Source: Microcoleus vaginatus_C
Lineage (GTDB): Bacteria; Cyanobacteriota; Cyanobacteriia; Cyanobacteriales; Microcoleaceae
Length of the DNA: 64,000 nt
Assembly: GCA_040004035.1 (NCBI GenBank)
Contig: JAMPLN010000017.1
Reading direction: 5' to 3' (one strand)
Shown here: one piece after another, positions 34,993-43,086 of the stretch
How positions within the stretch are numbered: the first letter of the stretch is position 1
Layout of the letters: each line of letters opens with the position of its first letter
Made by a program: the position numbers and the translations under genes
Notes under the pieces: generated by a model
What the model saw: only the letters and a program-made list of their open reading frames with translations
Told to the model about the DNA's origin: nothing
The model's database searches: none

Positions 34993-35373
34993 ATGACAGA
35001 CAGACAAATTCTAGTTGTTGACGATGAAGAACACCTTCGGGAACTTGTGCAGGCCTGCTTAGAAGATTTACGCGGATGGAAAACAGTGGGGGCAGGATCG
35101 GGAGACGAATGTTTACAAATACTGCAAACAGAACGACCCAACGCCATTTTGCTGGATGTATCTATGCCGGGAATGGATGGGTTTGCTGTGTACGCTCGCC
35201 TCCAGTCCGATCCGATTACCCGATCGATTCCAGTGATTCTGCTGACAGCGAAAGTTTTGCCCAGCGATCGGGCTAAATTTGCCCAGATGGCTGTAGCTGG
35301 GATAATTGCCAAACCGATCCAACCCATCACCCTGACGGAAGAAGTAGCAGAGATTTTGGGATGGGATGATTGA
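34993..35373 (+). CDS. Single-domain response regulator (REC only), copy 1
   Basis: 126 residues forming one receiver domain: acidic pair in VVDDEEH, acceptor Asp55 (AILLDVSMPGMDG), Thr in LLTAK and the conserved Lys in AKPIQP. It has no output domain, so it would act by protein contact or as a relay step. It follows the bilin-GAF kinase by 176 bp (a miniature element). About three quarters of its residues match the regulator at 35997-36431, so the two arose by duplication. The start ATG at 34993 is followed by the canonical receiver N terminus. Confidence 0.92.
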   Translation: MTDRQILVVDDEEHLRELVQACLEDLRGWKTVGAGSGDECLQILQTERPNAILLDVSMPGMDGFAVYARLQSDPITRSIPVILLTAKVLPSDRAKFAQMAVAGIIAKPIQPITLTEEVAEILGWDD

Positions 35374-35489
35374 CTTTCACCATTTTTGTGAAGTTTTGTA
35401 ACAATAACGGAATCTTTACCAATTCCTTACCGTTGCTATTTAGTCTCCTGTTATGCAGCTAAAAGTTCTTTGCATTAGGAGGAGACTCG

Positions 35490-35873
35490 ATGAATGCTTT
35501 TCAGGCTTTGAATGATGTAAATCAGGATCTCGCAGGTTCATTTTCCGGTTTGCCCACTGGTTGTCAGCAATCCACACCTTGGATTGCTCATACAGAGGAA
35601 ACCCCGATCACAGGCATTAAAATTCTCGAAAAGGATGTGACACTTATCCTTGAAGTTCACATTTCTGACCTTCATCTTGTCAAATTGAATCTCCAAATCA
35701 CTCCAGAAACTGTTTTAATTCAAGGTCAACCTACCAAAGTGGCTGGAGTAAAAGGTTATTTCCTTCCTAGTGGATTTCAAACTCTCATCCCGTTGCCCCA
35801 CCGCGTAGATCCTGATATCTATGTGGCTAAAATACACCAGGATGGTTTAACAATTCGCTTGCTAAAGAATTGA
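35490..35873 (+). CDS. Hsp20/alpha-crystallin-like small protein
   Basis: The 127-residue product has an unstructured N terminus and an alpha-crystallin-like beta sandwich: ITGIKILEKDVTLILEVHIS, then VKLNLQITPETVLIQGQPTK, with HRVDPDIYVAKIHQDGLTIR at the end. The final I-x-I motif is weak and the domain is divergent, so chaperone activity is inferred. ATG at 35490 has AGGAGG 8 nt upstream. The gene lies between two sister receiver proteins, which suggests these signalling proteins and the chaperone-like protein belong together. Confidence 0.78.
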   Translation: MNAFQALNDVNQDLAGSFSGLPTGCQQSTPWIAHTEETPITGIKILEKDVTLILEVHISDLHLVKLNLQITPETVLIQGQPTKVAGVKGYFLPSGFQTLIPLPHRVDPDIYVAKIHQDGLTIRLLKN

Positions 35874-35903
35874 GAGTTCCGCCCTCCCAAGTTCGGATTC
35901 AAC

Positions 35904-35951
35904 TCTCAAATATACATCTTTGAGCGATTGATTAAAGATGTGTATTTGAGA
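35904..35951. terminator. Hairpin between the Hsp20-like gene and the second regulator
   Basis: CTCAAATATACATCTTT (35905-35921) pairs with AAAGATGTGTATTTGAG (35934-35950), 16 of 17 positions plus one G-T type mismatch, around a 12-nt loop. There is no uridine run after it. It may attenuate read-through or protect the upstream mRNA. Confidence 0.45.
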
Positions 35952-35996
35952 CCCAATTGGCAACCGAAATATTGATTTCTAATCAATCAAAATAAA

Positions 35997-36431
35997 ATGA
36001 ACACTTTGCAAGTAGCTAATTATGAGGGCAGTCTCCTGCCCGAAAACAAGATGAAAGGGAAACAAATTCTCATCGTTGATGACCAAGAACACCTCCGCGA
36101 ACTGGTACAGTTGTGCCTGGAAGACCTCGCGGGATGGAACACCCTGGTGGCCGAATCAGGAGAAGAATGTTTACAAATCCTACAAACAGAACGACCTAAT
36201 GCTATTTTGCTGGATATATCAATGCCGGGAATGGATGGGTTTGCTGTGTACGCTCGTCTCCGATCCGATCCCATAACTCGATCGATTCCAGTGATTCTGC
36301 TGACAGCAAGAGTTATGTCAAGCGATATGGCCAACTTTGCCGAAATGGGTGTTGCTGGGGTAATTCGCAAACCATTTGAAGTCACTACCCTGCCGGGAAA
36401 AGTGGCAGAGATTTTGGGATGGGATGATTGA
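35997..36431 (+). CDS. Single-domain response regulator (REC only), copy 2
   Basis: 144 residues: a 17-residue N-terminal extension and one receiver domain (IVDDQEH, acceptor Asp73 in LLDISMPGMDG, LLTAR, RKPFEV). Long nucleotide stretches are shared with 34993-35373, showing a fairly recent duplication around the Hsp20-like gene. An internal ATG at 36048 would remove the extension. It has no output domain. Likely partner: the kinase at 31382 or the hub regulator at 29260. Confidence 0.9.
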   Translation: MNTLQVANYEGSLLPENKMKGKQILIVDDQEHLRELVQLCLEDLAGWNTLVAESGEECLQILQTERPNAILLDISMPGMDGFAVYARLRSDPITRSIPVILLTARVMSSDMANFAEMGVAGVIRKPFEVTTLPGKVAEILGWDD

Positions 36432-36563
36432 CACTCCCCGGTATGGCAGACGCAGGATTCTTAAGAGTTTACCTCTACATTCATAGAGTTGCTGCTTCAA
36501 CCCAGCTTACAGCAGTTGGCAACAAAAGACAAATACATTTTCGTCTCTAAAAAAGAGGTTTTT

Positions 36564-36755
36564 ATGACAACCTGTCCTTGCTGCACGAATCAAATGCTGC
36601 GTCACCTTCGCCACAGTCAAGTATACTGGTTTTGCCGTCAGTGTTGGCAAGAAATGCCTGTTTACAGTCTTAACAGCTACGGTTCATCGCCCTCTATAAA
36701 TTTAGTTAGAGAGTTAAGGATTAAGAAGCAACTTTTTTCAGAGGCGATAGTTTAA
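36564..36755 (+). CDS. Small zinc-ribbon-like protein
   Basis: 63 residues from ATG 36564, which has GAGG 6 nt upstream; a longer frame to 36489 lacks one. MTTCPCCTNQML gives a first CPCC knuckle and WFCRQCWQEMP a second CRQC knuckle, 19 residues apart, the spacing of a treble-clef or zinc ribbon. The rest is basic and short. It is the last gene of the signalling block, 132 bp after the second regulator. Function unknown. Confidence 0.7.
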   Translation: MTTCPCCTNQMLRHLRHSQVYWFCRQCWQEMPVYSLNSYGSSPSINLVRELRIKKQLFSEAIV

Positions 36756-36834
36756 AGGTGAAATTCCATCGCACAGGCGTGAGGCCCGTGCCACAAAGGA
36801 GGCGGATGAATCAAAGGGATCTCGCACTTACCGA

Positions 36835-38067
36835 CTAAACCTCCTCAAAAATTGCGCCTCGCTGCTGTAGATTCACCTGCATCTCCTCATCCATTCCTGA
36901 ATTGTTCCCGAATCTGGCTGACTCGACATTCGCACCACTAAAATTAGTATTTGTTAAGTTCACTTCCAGCAGATTTGCGCCGCTCAAATTCGCACCGCTG
37001 AGGTTAGCTAAAGCTAGACTTGCTTTGTGCAAATCTGCGCCACTTAAATCAGCATTTCCTAAGAAAGCGCCACTCAAATCTGCACCGCCGAATTTGGCAT
37101 TTTGCAGGTTGGCGTCGCTGAAATCGGCATCGTTTAAGGTTGCACCCCGGAAATTTGCCCGATCGAGATTTGCGCTGCTAAAATCCACTGCACTTAAAGT
37201 CGTTCCGCGCAAGCTGCTACCCGCGAAATCTAGTGCTGGGTTGAGATTGGCGATTTGGGCCAACTCCACAAAGTTGTCGGTTTCAGCGGAGATAATGCGA
37301 TCGACCATTTCCTGCAATTCCGATTCAGCTTCCGGGACAATTTCCACTTCGCGCGGTTCAACCGGAGGCAAATTGTAGGACAATAGCGCCCAACTGAGGG
37401 CAGGTTGGAGTTTATTTGCTTGCAGGTATATAGTCAGGATTCTTTCTAAAACCGAATGTTGATTTGGCGTGATATCGTGCGGCCACAAACCCTCCGCATC
37501 TGTGAGATTAATATCTTCTTTAGCAACTTCAAAAGCTGCCGCCATCCGAAATTCTTTGGCCGCAATTTCTCCCAGCTTAGCACTTTTTAGCAAACCTTTT
37601 AATACTGATTTGCCTTGTTCTACTGCAAAAATCCAAGCTGGCGTTGTATCATCGCTGATTGTGGAAACATGACAAAATATGCTCTCTGTCTCCTTAATTT
37701 TTTCCAAATTCTCGCGACCCTGAACTCCCCGCTGACTTTCGGTTACTAAATTTTCTGCACTGCTTTGAATTGCCAGGGTTTCTTCTATTGGCAAAAGCTT
37801 GAAAGAACCGACTAACTGACGTGAGGCTACGGGTATTTCGCAGTTTTCTAGATAGAGTTTGAGCGTCCCGCCTTGCAGACCAAATTTGACGCGACCACCT
37901 AGCAGGGGTTCCCAATGCTCGTTAAAATTCAGGCTCAAGTGAATGTCGAGCTGCTGGGTTTGGGGTGCAACCGATGGAACTGGAATTGCTTCAAATTGCA
38001 TCCACAAGCAATCTGGGTATTTGTTGTGAGACTCTAGCGATCGCATATCGGGTAGAATTGCTGGCAC
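36835..38067 (-). CDS. Chimeric protein with C-terminal pentapeptide repeats
   Basis: The 410-residue product has an unrecognised N-terminal domain of about 260 residues (beta-rich; WMQFEAIPVPSVAPQTQQLD), a junction segment NFVELAQIANLNPALDFAGS, and then about 20 A(D/N)LXX pentapeptides (about 275-385), which form a right-handed quadrilateral beta helix. The end, VNLQQRGAIFEEV, and the junction are shared with the TPR-pentapeptide protein at 39512-40678, so both carry the same exchangeable C-terminal cassette. Soluble; role unknown. Confidence 0.8.
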   Translation of the reverse strand: MPAILPDMRSLESHNKYPDCLWMQFEAIPVPSVAPQTQQLDIHLSLNFNEHWEPLLGGRVKFGLQGGTLKLYLENCEIPVASRQLVGSFKLLPIEETLAIQSSAENLVTESQRGVQGRENLEKIKETESIFCHVSTISDDTTPAWIFAVEQGKSVLKGLLKSAKLGEIAAKEFRMAAAFEVAKEDINLTDAEGLWPHDITPNQHSVLERILTIYLQANKLQPALSWALLSYNLPPVEPREVEIVPEAESELQEMVDRIISAETDNFVELAQIANLNPALDFAGSSLRGTTLSAVDFSSANLDRANFRGATLNDADFSDANLQNAKFGGADLSGAFLGNADLSGADLHKASLALANLSGANLSGANLLEVNLTNTNFSGANVESARFGNNSGMDEEMQVNLQQRGAIFEEV

Positions 38068-38173
38068 TACCAGCCTGTAATTGATATTTAAATTAGTTTA
38101 TCATCTCTATTTTATCACAACACAGCTTTTTTTGGGGACACAATTGTAAATTTTGTTTAATTTTATCCGCCAC

Positions 38174-38812
38174 TCATTGGTTTTGCTGAATTTGGCTTTT
38201 TACCCAATTCCGAAATGCTTTTACTAATTCTAAATAGTCCATTGTTTCTGCTTGTTCCAAAAATCTGACAATCTCTAATATCGGTAAGCTGGGAAATGCT
38301 AAACTGCTCTCGCCCTCAACGTATTCTCCATTTTCTAATCTGTTGATTCTGAGCCGCGATCCATTATAAATCCAAACTTCCGGCACTCCCAGATCCGCAT
38401 AAACCTGCAAGGTATTTTCCGAACGGCTGGTAATGTCAATTTCCACTACTAAATCCGGTGGCGGATATTGAGTCAGGTCGATTCTTTTTTTGCCTTTAAC
38501 TGCACTAATATTCTGGATGTAAAAACATTTATCTGGTTCTGCACCGCTAAGTTCAGGACGTTTGAATGTCGTAGAACCCAGAGGCTCAATTCTCACATCT
38601 AATTCTTCAGCTAAGGTTTCAACAAATCGACCCAATACTTCTTTGAAACGTTGGTGTTCTGGGGAGGGTACCATAATTTTCAAATTGCCGCGATTATATG
38701 TCAGTCGAATTTGCCGATCGCCGATTTCGGCTAGCAAAGTTTCGTAGGTTTGCCAACTGATACCCGATAGCTCGACAATTTGTTCGGGTGGAGCGAGAGT
38801 TTGAGCGGTCAT
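38174..38812 (-). CDS. Uma2 family (DUF820) putative endonuclease
   Basis: The 212-residue product has the PD-(D/E)XK-type core of the Uma2/DUF820 family: PEHQRFKEVLGR, EPDKCFYI, PPDLVVEIDITS and the following Tyr-rich part GVPEVWIYNG. Uma2 proteins occur in many copies in cyanobacteria and their nuclease activity is inferred from the fold. I start at ATG 38812 (MTAQTLAPPEQIVELSG), the usual N terminus, not at the upstream 38866. It is followed, after 106 bp, by the pentapeptide gene at 36835-38067. Confidence 0.85.
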   Translation of the reverse strand: MTAQTLAPPEQIVELSGISWQTYETLLAEIGDRQIRLTYNRGNLKIMVPSPEHQRFKEVLGRFVETLAEELDVRIEPLGSTTFKRPELSGAEPDKCFYIQNISAVKGKKRIDLTQYPPPDLVVEIDITSRSENTLQVYADLGVPEVWIYNGSRLRINRLENGEYVEGESSLAFPSLPILEIVRFLEQAETMDYLELVKAFRNWVKSQIQQNQ

Positions 38813-38892
38813 AGGGCTATTTTCTTGAAGAGTTCGTAGGCGCAAGCCGGGGTGTAGCCATCGCACTTTTGCATTATATCATCGAAGGAAGC

Positions 38893-39468
38893 CTAGACTG
38901 GAAATACCGAAGACAAATCCAGAGATAACTCGGAAAAATCCGGAATTACCACCGTCTGATTTGGCCAAACAACTCGTTGCAATTGATAACTATAACTTCC
39001 GTTTTGTTTCTGATAAGGTTCGCTGTGCATTTCCAGTTCATTATCAACCAAATTAAATATCCAATAATTAGAAATCCCAGTCTCAGCATAGAGAGACAAC
39101 TTGGTTGTGCGATCGTACTTCAACGTAGAATCGGAAACCTCAATTACCAACAAAATATCAGCAGGCTGCGGGTGAGAAGATAAATAACGATCGGCTCGAT
39201 TGCGGGCAATCACAACATCAGGCTCTGGTTCGCTATCATCAGACAAAATAATTGGCTCTTGACCGCGCACGATCGCTCTTTTTCGCAGCAGCGGGTACAA
39301 TTCTCCTAACAGTAGCGAATTACAAACAGAGTGAAACGTAGTTTTAGTAGTCTTGAGGATAATTTCTCCGCGAATCAATTCAACTCGCTCATCGGGGGCG
39401 AAAAATCCGAGTTCTCCCAAACGGTGATATTCGGCGATCGAGAATCGTTTTGCAGTTACGGCAGTCAT
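38893..39468 (-). CDS. Uma2 family (DUF820) putative endonuclease
   Basis: 191 residues with family motifs MTAVTAKRFSIAEYHRLGEL, PEPDVVIA, DILLVIEVSDSTLKYDRTTK and GISNYWIFN, i.e. the Asp, Glu and Lys of a PD-(D/E)XK fold in order. It is distinct from the neighbouring Uma2 protein at 38174-38812 (different N-terminal half), so the pair is not a recent duplicate. Both lie between the two pentapeptide chimeras on the same strand with gaps of about 40-110 bp, so co-transcription is possible. Confidence 0.85.
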   Translation of the reverse strand: MTAVTAKRFSIAEYHRLGELGFFAPDERVELIRGEIILKTTKTTFHSVCNSLLLGELYPLLRKRAIVRGQEPIILSDDSEPEPDVVIARNRADRYLSSHPQPADILLVIEVSDSTLKYDRTTKLSLYAETGISNYWIFNLVDNELEMHSEPYQKQNGSYSYQLQRVVWPNQTVVIPDFSELSLDLSSVFPV

Positions 39469-39511
39469 AGCTTTTCTTACCCTCTACAATTACCAACCTT
39501 TCCAATTAATT

Positions 39512-40678
39512 CTACTCAAAAATCCCGCCCCGTGCCATCAATTCAACCTTCACAGCTTCCGAAATTCCCAGACAACCAAAAAACTTCGCATTTTTAACCA
39601 CCGTATTTTTCAAATCAGCGCGGCTCAAATCAGCCCCGTTTAAATTCGCACCACTCAAATTAACACCGCTTAAATCAGCATTCTTCAAATCAGTATTTGT
39701 CAAATTTGCATTTACTAAAATCGCATTCGGTAAATAAGCACTGCTCAAATTGGCGCCGGTTAAATTTGCACCGCTCAAATTCGCCCGCGGCAGCTTTGTT
39801 CGCAAATCAGCACCGCTCAAATTGGCGCTGCTGAGTTCAGCATCCCGCAAATTAGCATTGCACAAATTAGCATCAATTAAAATAGCAGCGCTCAGCAAAG
39901 CACCGCTGAGATCGGCCAAAGTCAAATCTGCGCCTCGGAGGTTGGTTTCGCGCAAATCAGCACCGTTAAAATCAGCGTAGTGCAAGTCAAAACCGCTTAA
40001 ATTAGCCCCAGCAAAATCCTCAATCGGATTCAAACCAACTGTTTCTGCAAGTTGTACAAAACTCTTATTTTTATCAATTAAAAACAGTTCCCGGACGATC
40101 GCCAATTGCTGCTGTCGGTAATCATCGGCCTTCTCGTAATCTGCTAAATACTTATAAGCAAGCTTCAAATTCTTGAGAGCATTGCGCTCAACGCGATCGT
40201 CCTTGCAGGCGCGCGCGATCGACAACTGCTCGTGATAGCATTCGATCGCACCAGGCAAATCTCCCTTAGCATCGTAAGCTAGCGCCAAATTGCCCAAAGT
40301 TTCCAACTCCGAGCGCCCGTCGCCAGTGTCCCGCGCGATCGCCAAACGCTGCTGCTGGTAATCAATAGCACCAGAAAAATCCTCAAGAGCACAGCTAGCA
40401 TTGCCCAGATTTCCCAAAGCATTAGCCTCGCCCCGGCGATCCCCAATTTCCCGCGCTAACACCAAATGCTGCTGGTAGCACTCGATCGCCTGAGCATAAT
40501 TTCCCAGCGCTTCGTAAGCTACGCCCATATTACCCAGCGCCGCACCCGATCGCCGCTTATCGTCCATTGAGCGATATAGCGCCAGCGCTTCCTGCCAAGA
40601 ATTCAGCGCCGCCTCAAATTGACGCGCCTGATATTGCGAAATCCCCTGCTTGATTAGCTCGCTAGCTTGTTCGCTCAT
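39512..40678 (-). CDS. TPR and pentapeptide-repeat protein
   Basis: The 388-residue product has five tetratricopeptide repeats in the N-terminal half (GAALGNMGVAYEALGNYAQA and similar units), the junction segment SFVQLAETVGLNPIEDFAGA, then about 25 pentapeptides (ANLSG, ADLRE and so on) and the end KVELMARGGIFE. The TPR part would bind a partner and the pentapeptide part forms a beta-helix rod. Junction and end match the protein at 36835-38067. Soluble; function unknown. Confidence 0.87.
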   Translation of the reverse strand: MSEQASELIKQGISQYQARQFEAALNSWQEALALYRSMDDKRRSGAALGNMGVAYEALGNYAQAIECYQQHLVLAREIGDRRGEANALGNLGNASCALEDFSGAIDYQQQRLAIARDTGDGRSELETLGNLALAYDAKGDLPGAIECYHEQLSIARACKDDRVERNALKNLKLAYKYLADYEKADDYRQQQLAIVRELFLIDKNKSFVQLAETVGLNPIEDFAGANLSGFDLHYADFNGADLRETNLRGADLTLADLSGALLSAAILIDANLCNANLRDAELSSANLSGADLRTKLPRANLSGANLTGANLSSAYLPNAILVNANLTNTDLKNADLSGVNLSGANLNGADLSRADLKNTVVKNAKFFGCLGISEAVKVELMARGGIFE

Positions 40679-41041
40679 AATGTCAAAATTAGTTAATAAC
40701 TAAAGTTGATATTAATCGACTCAAAGCGGTAATTGCTAATCGGTAATCAGTAATCGGGGATCGGTATGGCCAATCCCCCTCTCCCCCATCCGTATTTTCA
40801 CGTCCGTGCAAAAAAAAAGACAAAAAAAAGAGAGAGCTACCTAAGTAACTCTCTCTGCCATCAGGGTGCATCTACATAACACAATATAACACGATAGGGA
40901 TGAGGGGTGTCACCCCCAAACGTGAAGATGTTGTAAAGAAATGTAGATTAATTATAAAGTTACGATCCCGCGAGAAGGGCGAGTTCAGGAAAAACCGATC
41001 GCCCGCCGCTGTATCCGCTACACGCCCCCCTTAATAACTGC
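40679..41041. other. Intergenic region with terminator
   Basis: About 360 bp between the TPR-pentapeptide gene and gatB. It contains the terminator at 40821-40855, poly-A tracts, a GGGGTGTCACCCCC hairpin near 40907 and a TAATCGGTAATCAGTAATCG repeat near 40736. No gene is supported. Confidence 0.55.
40821..40855 (-). terminator. Rho-independent terminator downstream of gatB
   Basis: On the minus strand an 11-bp stem (GAGAGAGTTAC/GTAGCTCTCTC, one G-T pair) with loop TTAG is followed by eight uridines. Strong hairpin plus U-tract, 186 nt past the gatB stop codon. Confidence 0.85.
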
Positions 41042-42544
41042 TTAGCCTGGGCCGTTAAGCTTCGCCGCCAGCAGCTCATTGGTCAGTTTGGGATCAGCCC
41101 GGCCGCCCGTTTCCTTCATCACCTTGCCGACAAAAAAGCCCAGCAGCTTAGTTTTACCGGCTCGGTACTGTTCGAGCTCCTTGGGATTGGCGGCTAACAC
41201 GGCATCGATAGCTTGATCGATCGCCCCAGTATCCGAAATTTGAATCAAACCCTTGCTCTCAACGAACTTCTGAGGCGAACCACCGTTTGCCAGCAATTCC
41301 GGCAAAATATCCTTAGCGATTTTGCCACTGATCGTACCGGCCTCAATTAGCGCCAGCAGTTCGGCTAAATCCTGCGGTTGGAAAGGAATTTCTGCGATCG
41401 CCAGTTTTTCATTTTTCAGATAAGCAGTTATATCGCCCATCACCCAATTCGCAGCTTGTTTAGCCACAGCACCGGCGGCGATCGATTTTTCAAAATACTC
41501 CGCCACCGCTTTGTCGTCAGTCAGCACCCGCGCGTCGTAGGGAGAAAGACCCAGCTCAGTTTCGTAGCGATGGCGCTTCATTGCCGGCAATTCCGGCAGT
41601 TGAGCTTTCCAATCCTGCAATTGCTCGGTCGAAACTTTGATCGGAGGCAAATCTGGTTCCGGGAAATACCGATAATCGCTTGCACCTTCCTTAACCCGCA
41701 TACTGAAAGTACACTGCTTGTTTTCATCCCAAAGCCGCGTTTCTTGGACGATGGTTTCGCCATTTTCCACAGCTTGAATTTGCCGCTCGATCTCATAATC
41801 GATCGCCCGTTCGATCGCATTAAAAGAGTTCATATTTTTAATTTCCACCTTCGTGCCGAACTCTTTTTGGCCAACGGGGCGCACCGAAATATTCACGTCG
41901 CACCGCAGCGAACCTTCCTGCATATTCCCGTCGCCAACACCGATGTAACGCACGATCCGGCGCAATTCTTGACCGTATTCGGCAGCTTCCGCGCCAGATC
42001 GCAAATCCGGTTCCGAAACAATTTCTATTAGAGGCACACCTGCGCGGTTGTAATCGACCATGGAATAAGTTGAACCGCTCAGCCGATCGCTGCCGCCGTG
42101 AACCAATTTTCCGGCATCTTCCTCCATGTGCAAGCGAGTGACCCCGATTTTTTTTCTAGTAGAATTTCCCTTCTCGTCCACCAGTTCAATTTCTAGCCAA
42201 CCGTTAGTAGCGATCGGCAAATCGAACTGAGAAATTTGATAATTTTTCGGCAAATCGGGATAGAAATATTGCTTGCGGTCAAACTTACTGTAAGGTGCGA
42301 TTTCGCAGTTGAGAGCCAGCCCTGCTTTCACCGCATACTCCAGAACTTTTTGATTTAATACTGGTAACACTCCAGGCATTCCCATACAAATTGGGTCAAT
42401 GTTAGTATTTGGAGCATTGCCAAATTCTGTAGAAGAACTGGAGAAAATTTTAGTATTCGTACTCAATTGACAATGAGTTTCGAGACCGATAATGGCTTCG
42501 TACTGAGTTCGGTTTTTTATCGAAGAGGGTGCAGCAGCAGTCAT
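41042..42544 (-). CDS. gatB: Aspartyl/glutamyl-tRNA amidotransferase subunit B
   Basis: GatB is the kinase subunit of GatCAB, which amidates Glu-tRNA(Gln) (and Asp-tRNA(Asn) in some organisms) in the cytosol. The 500-residue product shows the family hallmarks: YEAIIGLETHCQLSTNTKIF, NPICMGMPG-type loop (IDPICMGMPGVLPV), KFDRKQYFYPDLPKNYQISQ, DYNRAGVPLIEIVSEPD, YRYFPEPDLPP, and a C-terminal YqeY-like tRNA-binding tail. Start at ATG 42544 (MTAAAPSSIKNRTQYEAIIG); a TTG two codons upstream is less likely. Single gene, with a terminator at 40821-40855. Confidence 0.97.
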   Translation of the reverse strand: MTAAAPSSIKNRTQYEAIIGLETHCQLSTNTKIFSSSSTEFGNAPNTNIDPICMGMPGVLPVLNQKVLEYAVKAGLALNCEIAPYSKFDRKQYFYPDLPKNYQISQFDLPIATNGWLEIELVDEKGNSTRKKIGVTRLHMEEDAGKLVHGGSDRLSGSTYSMVDYNRAGVPLIEIVSEPDLRSGAEAAEYGQELRRIVRYIGVGDGNMQEGSLRCDVNISVRPVGQKEFGTKVEIKNMNSFNAIERAIDYEIERQIQAVENGETIVQETRLWDENKQCTFSMRVKEGASDYRYFPEPDLPPIKVSTEQLQDWKAQLPELPAMKRHRYETELGLSPYDARVLTDDKAVAEYFEKSIAAGAVAKQAANWVMGDITAYLKNEKLAIAEIPFQPQDLAELLALIEAGTISGKIAKDILPELLANGGSPQKFVESKGLIQISDTGAIDQAIDAVLAANPKELEQYRAGKTKLLGFFVGKVMKETGGRADPKLTNELLAAKLNGPG

Positions 42545-43086
42545 AAGCAATTTTAAAGACTGAATAACTTTAGATTTTATTTTAGCTTTTTATTGACCAA
42601 ACTGATGGGAGATTATTTGTAGGTAGGGGGGCTTTCATTGGTGTCAACCAGCGCGTCAAACCCTTAGTTCGGCAGGTTTTAACCCCTGCCGGACTTTGAG
42701 AAAGCGTGTTTAGTTGAGACAAATGGGGTTCTGCATACGCAACACCCTGCTACAGATTCGCGATCGACCCAAGCCCGCAGCCACGCCGATCTCCTTTTGA
42801 TCGCCCCCAAACAACAACTCTGTGCAAAAATATACTTAGGGCCTGCTCCTGCCCGCACCCTTCCCTTACCCAGGAGAGTTTTAGATCGATCCACCACAAT
42901 TGCTAATCAATCTGCACCCCAAATCCTTTGACTGGCAGTCTTTAATAACGCCGCCCGCCTCCAACGATCGGCTCCACGCACAGACTAAAAATTAAAAATG
43001 TATAATTTAACAGGAAATTACATATTTTTATTTTTTAACCTTTAATTTTGAATTCTCAAAGTAACACTTGCCTAAGTGTCAAAACT
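42545..43086. other. Intergenic region, no supported gene
   Basis: About 540 bp between the divergent gatB and the six-PAS kinase. A minus-strand frame at 42679-42897 encodes a Cys/Arg-rich peptide without a recognisable fold or ribosome site; it is probably a shadow of repeat DNA. The kinase frame is open back to a TTG at 43048. Confidence 0.45.

Noticed and set aside
42679..42897. 72-codon Cys/Arg-rich minus-strand frame upstream of gatB
   Set aside because: No ribosome site, no recognisable fold; more likely dispersed repeat DNA.
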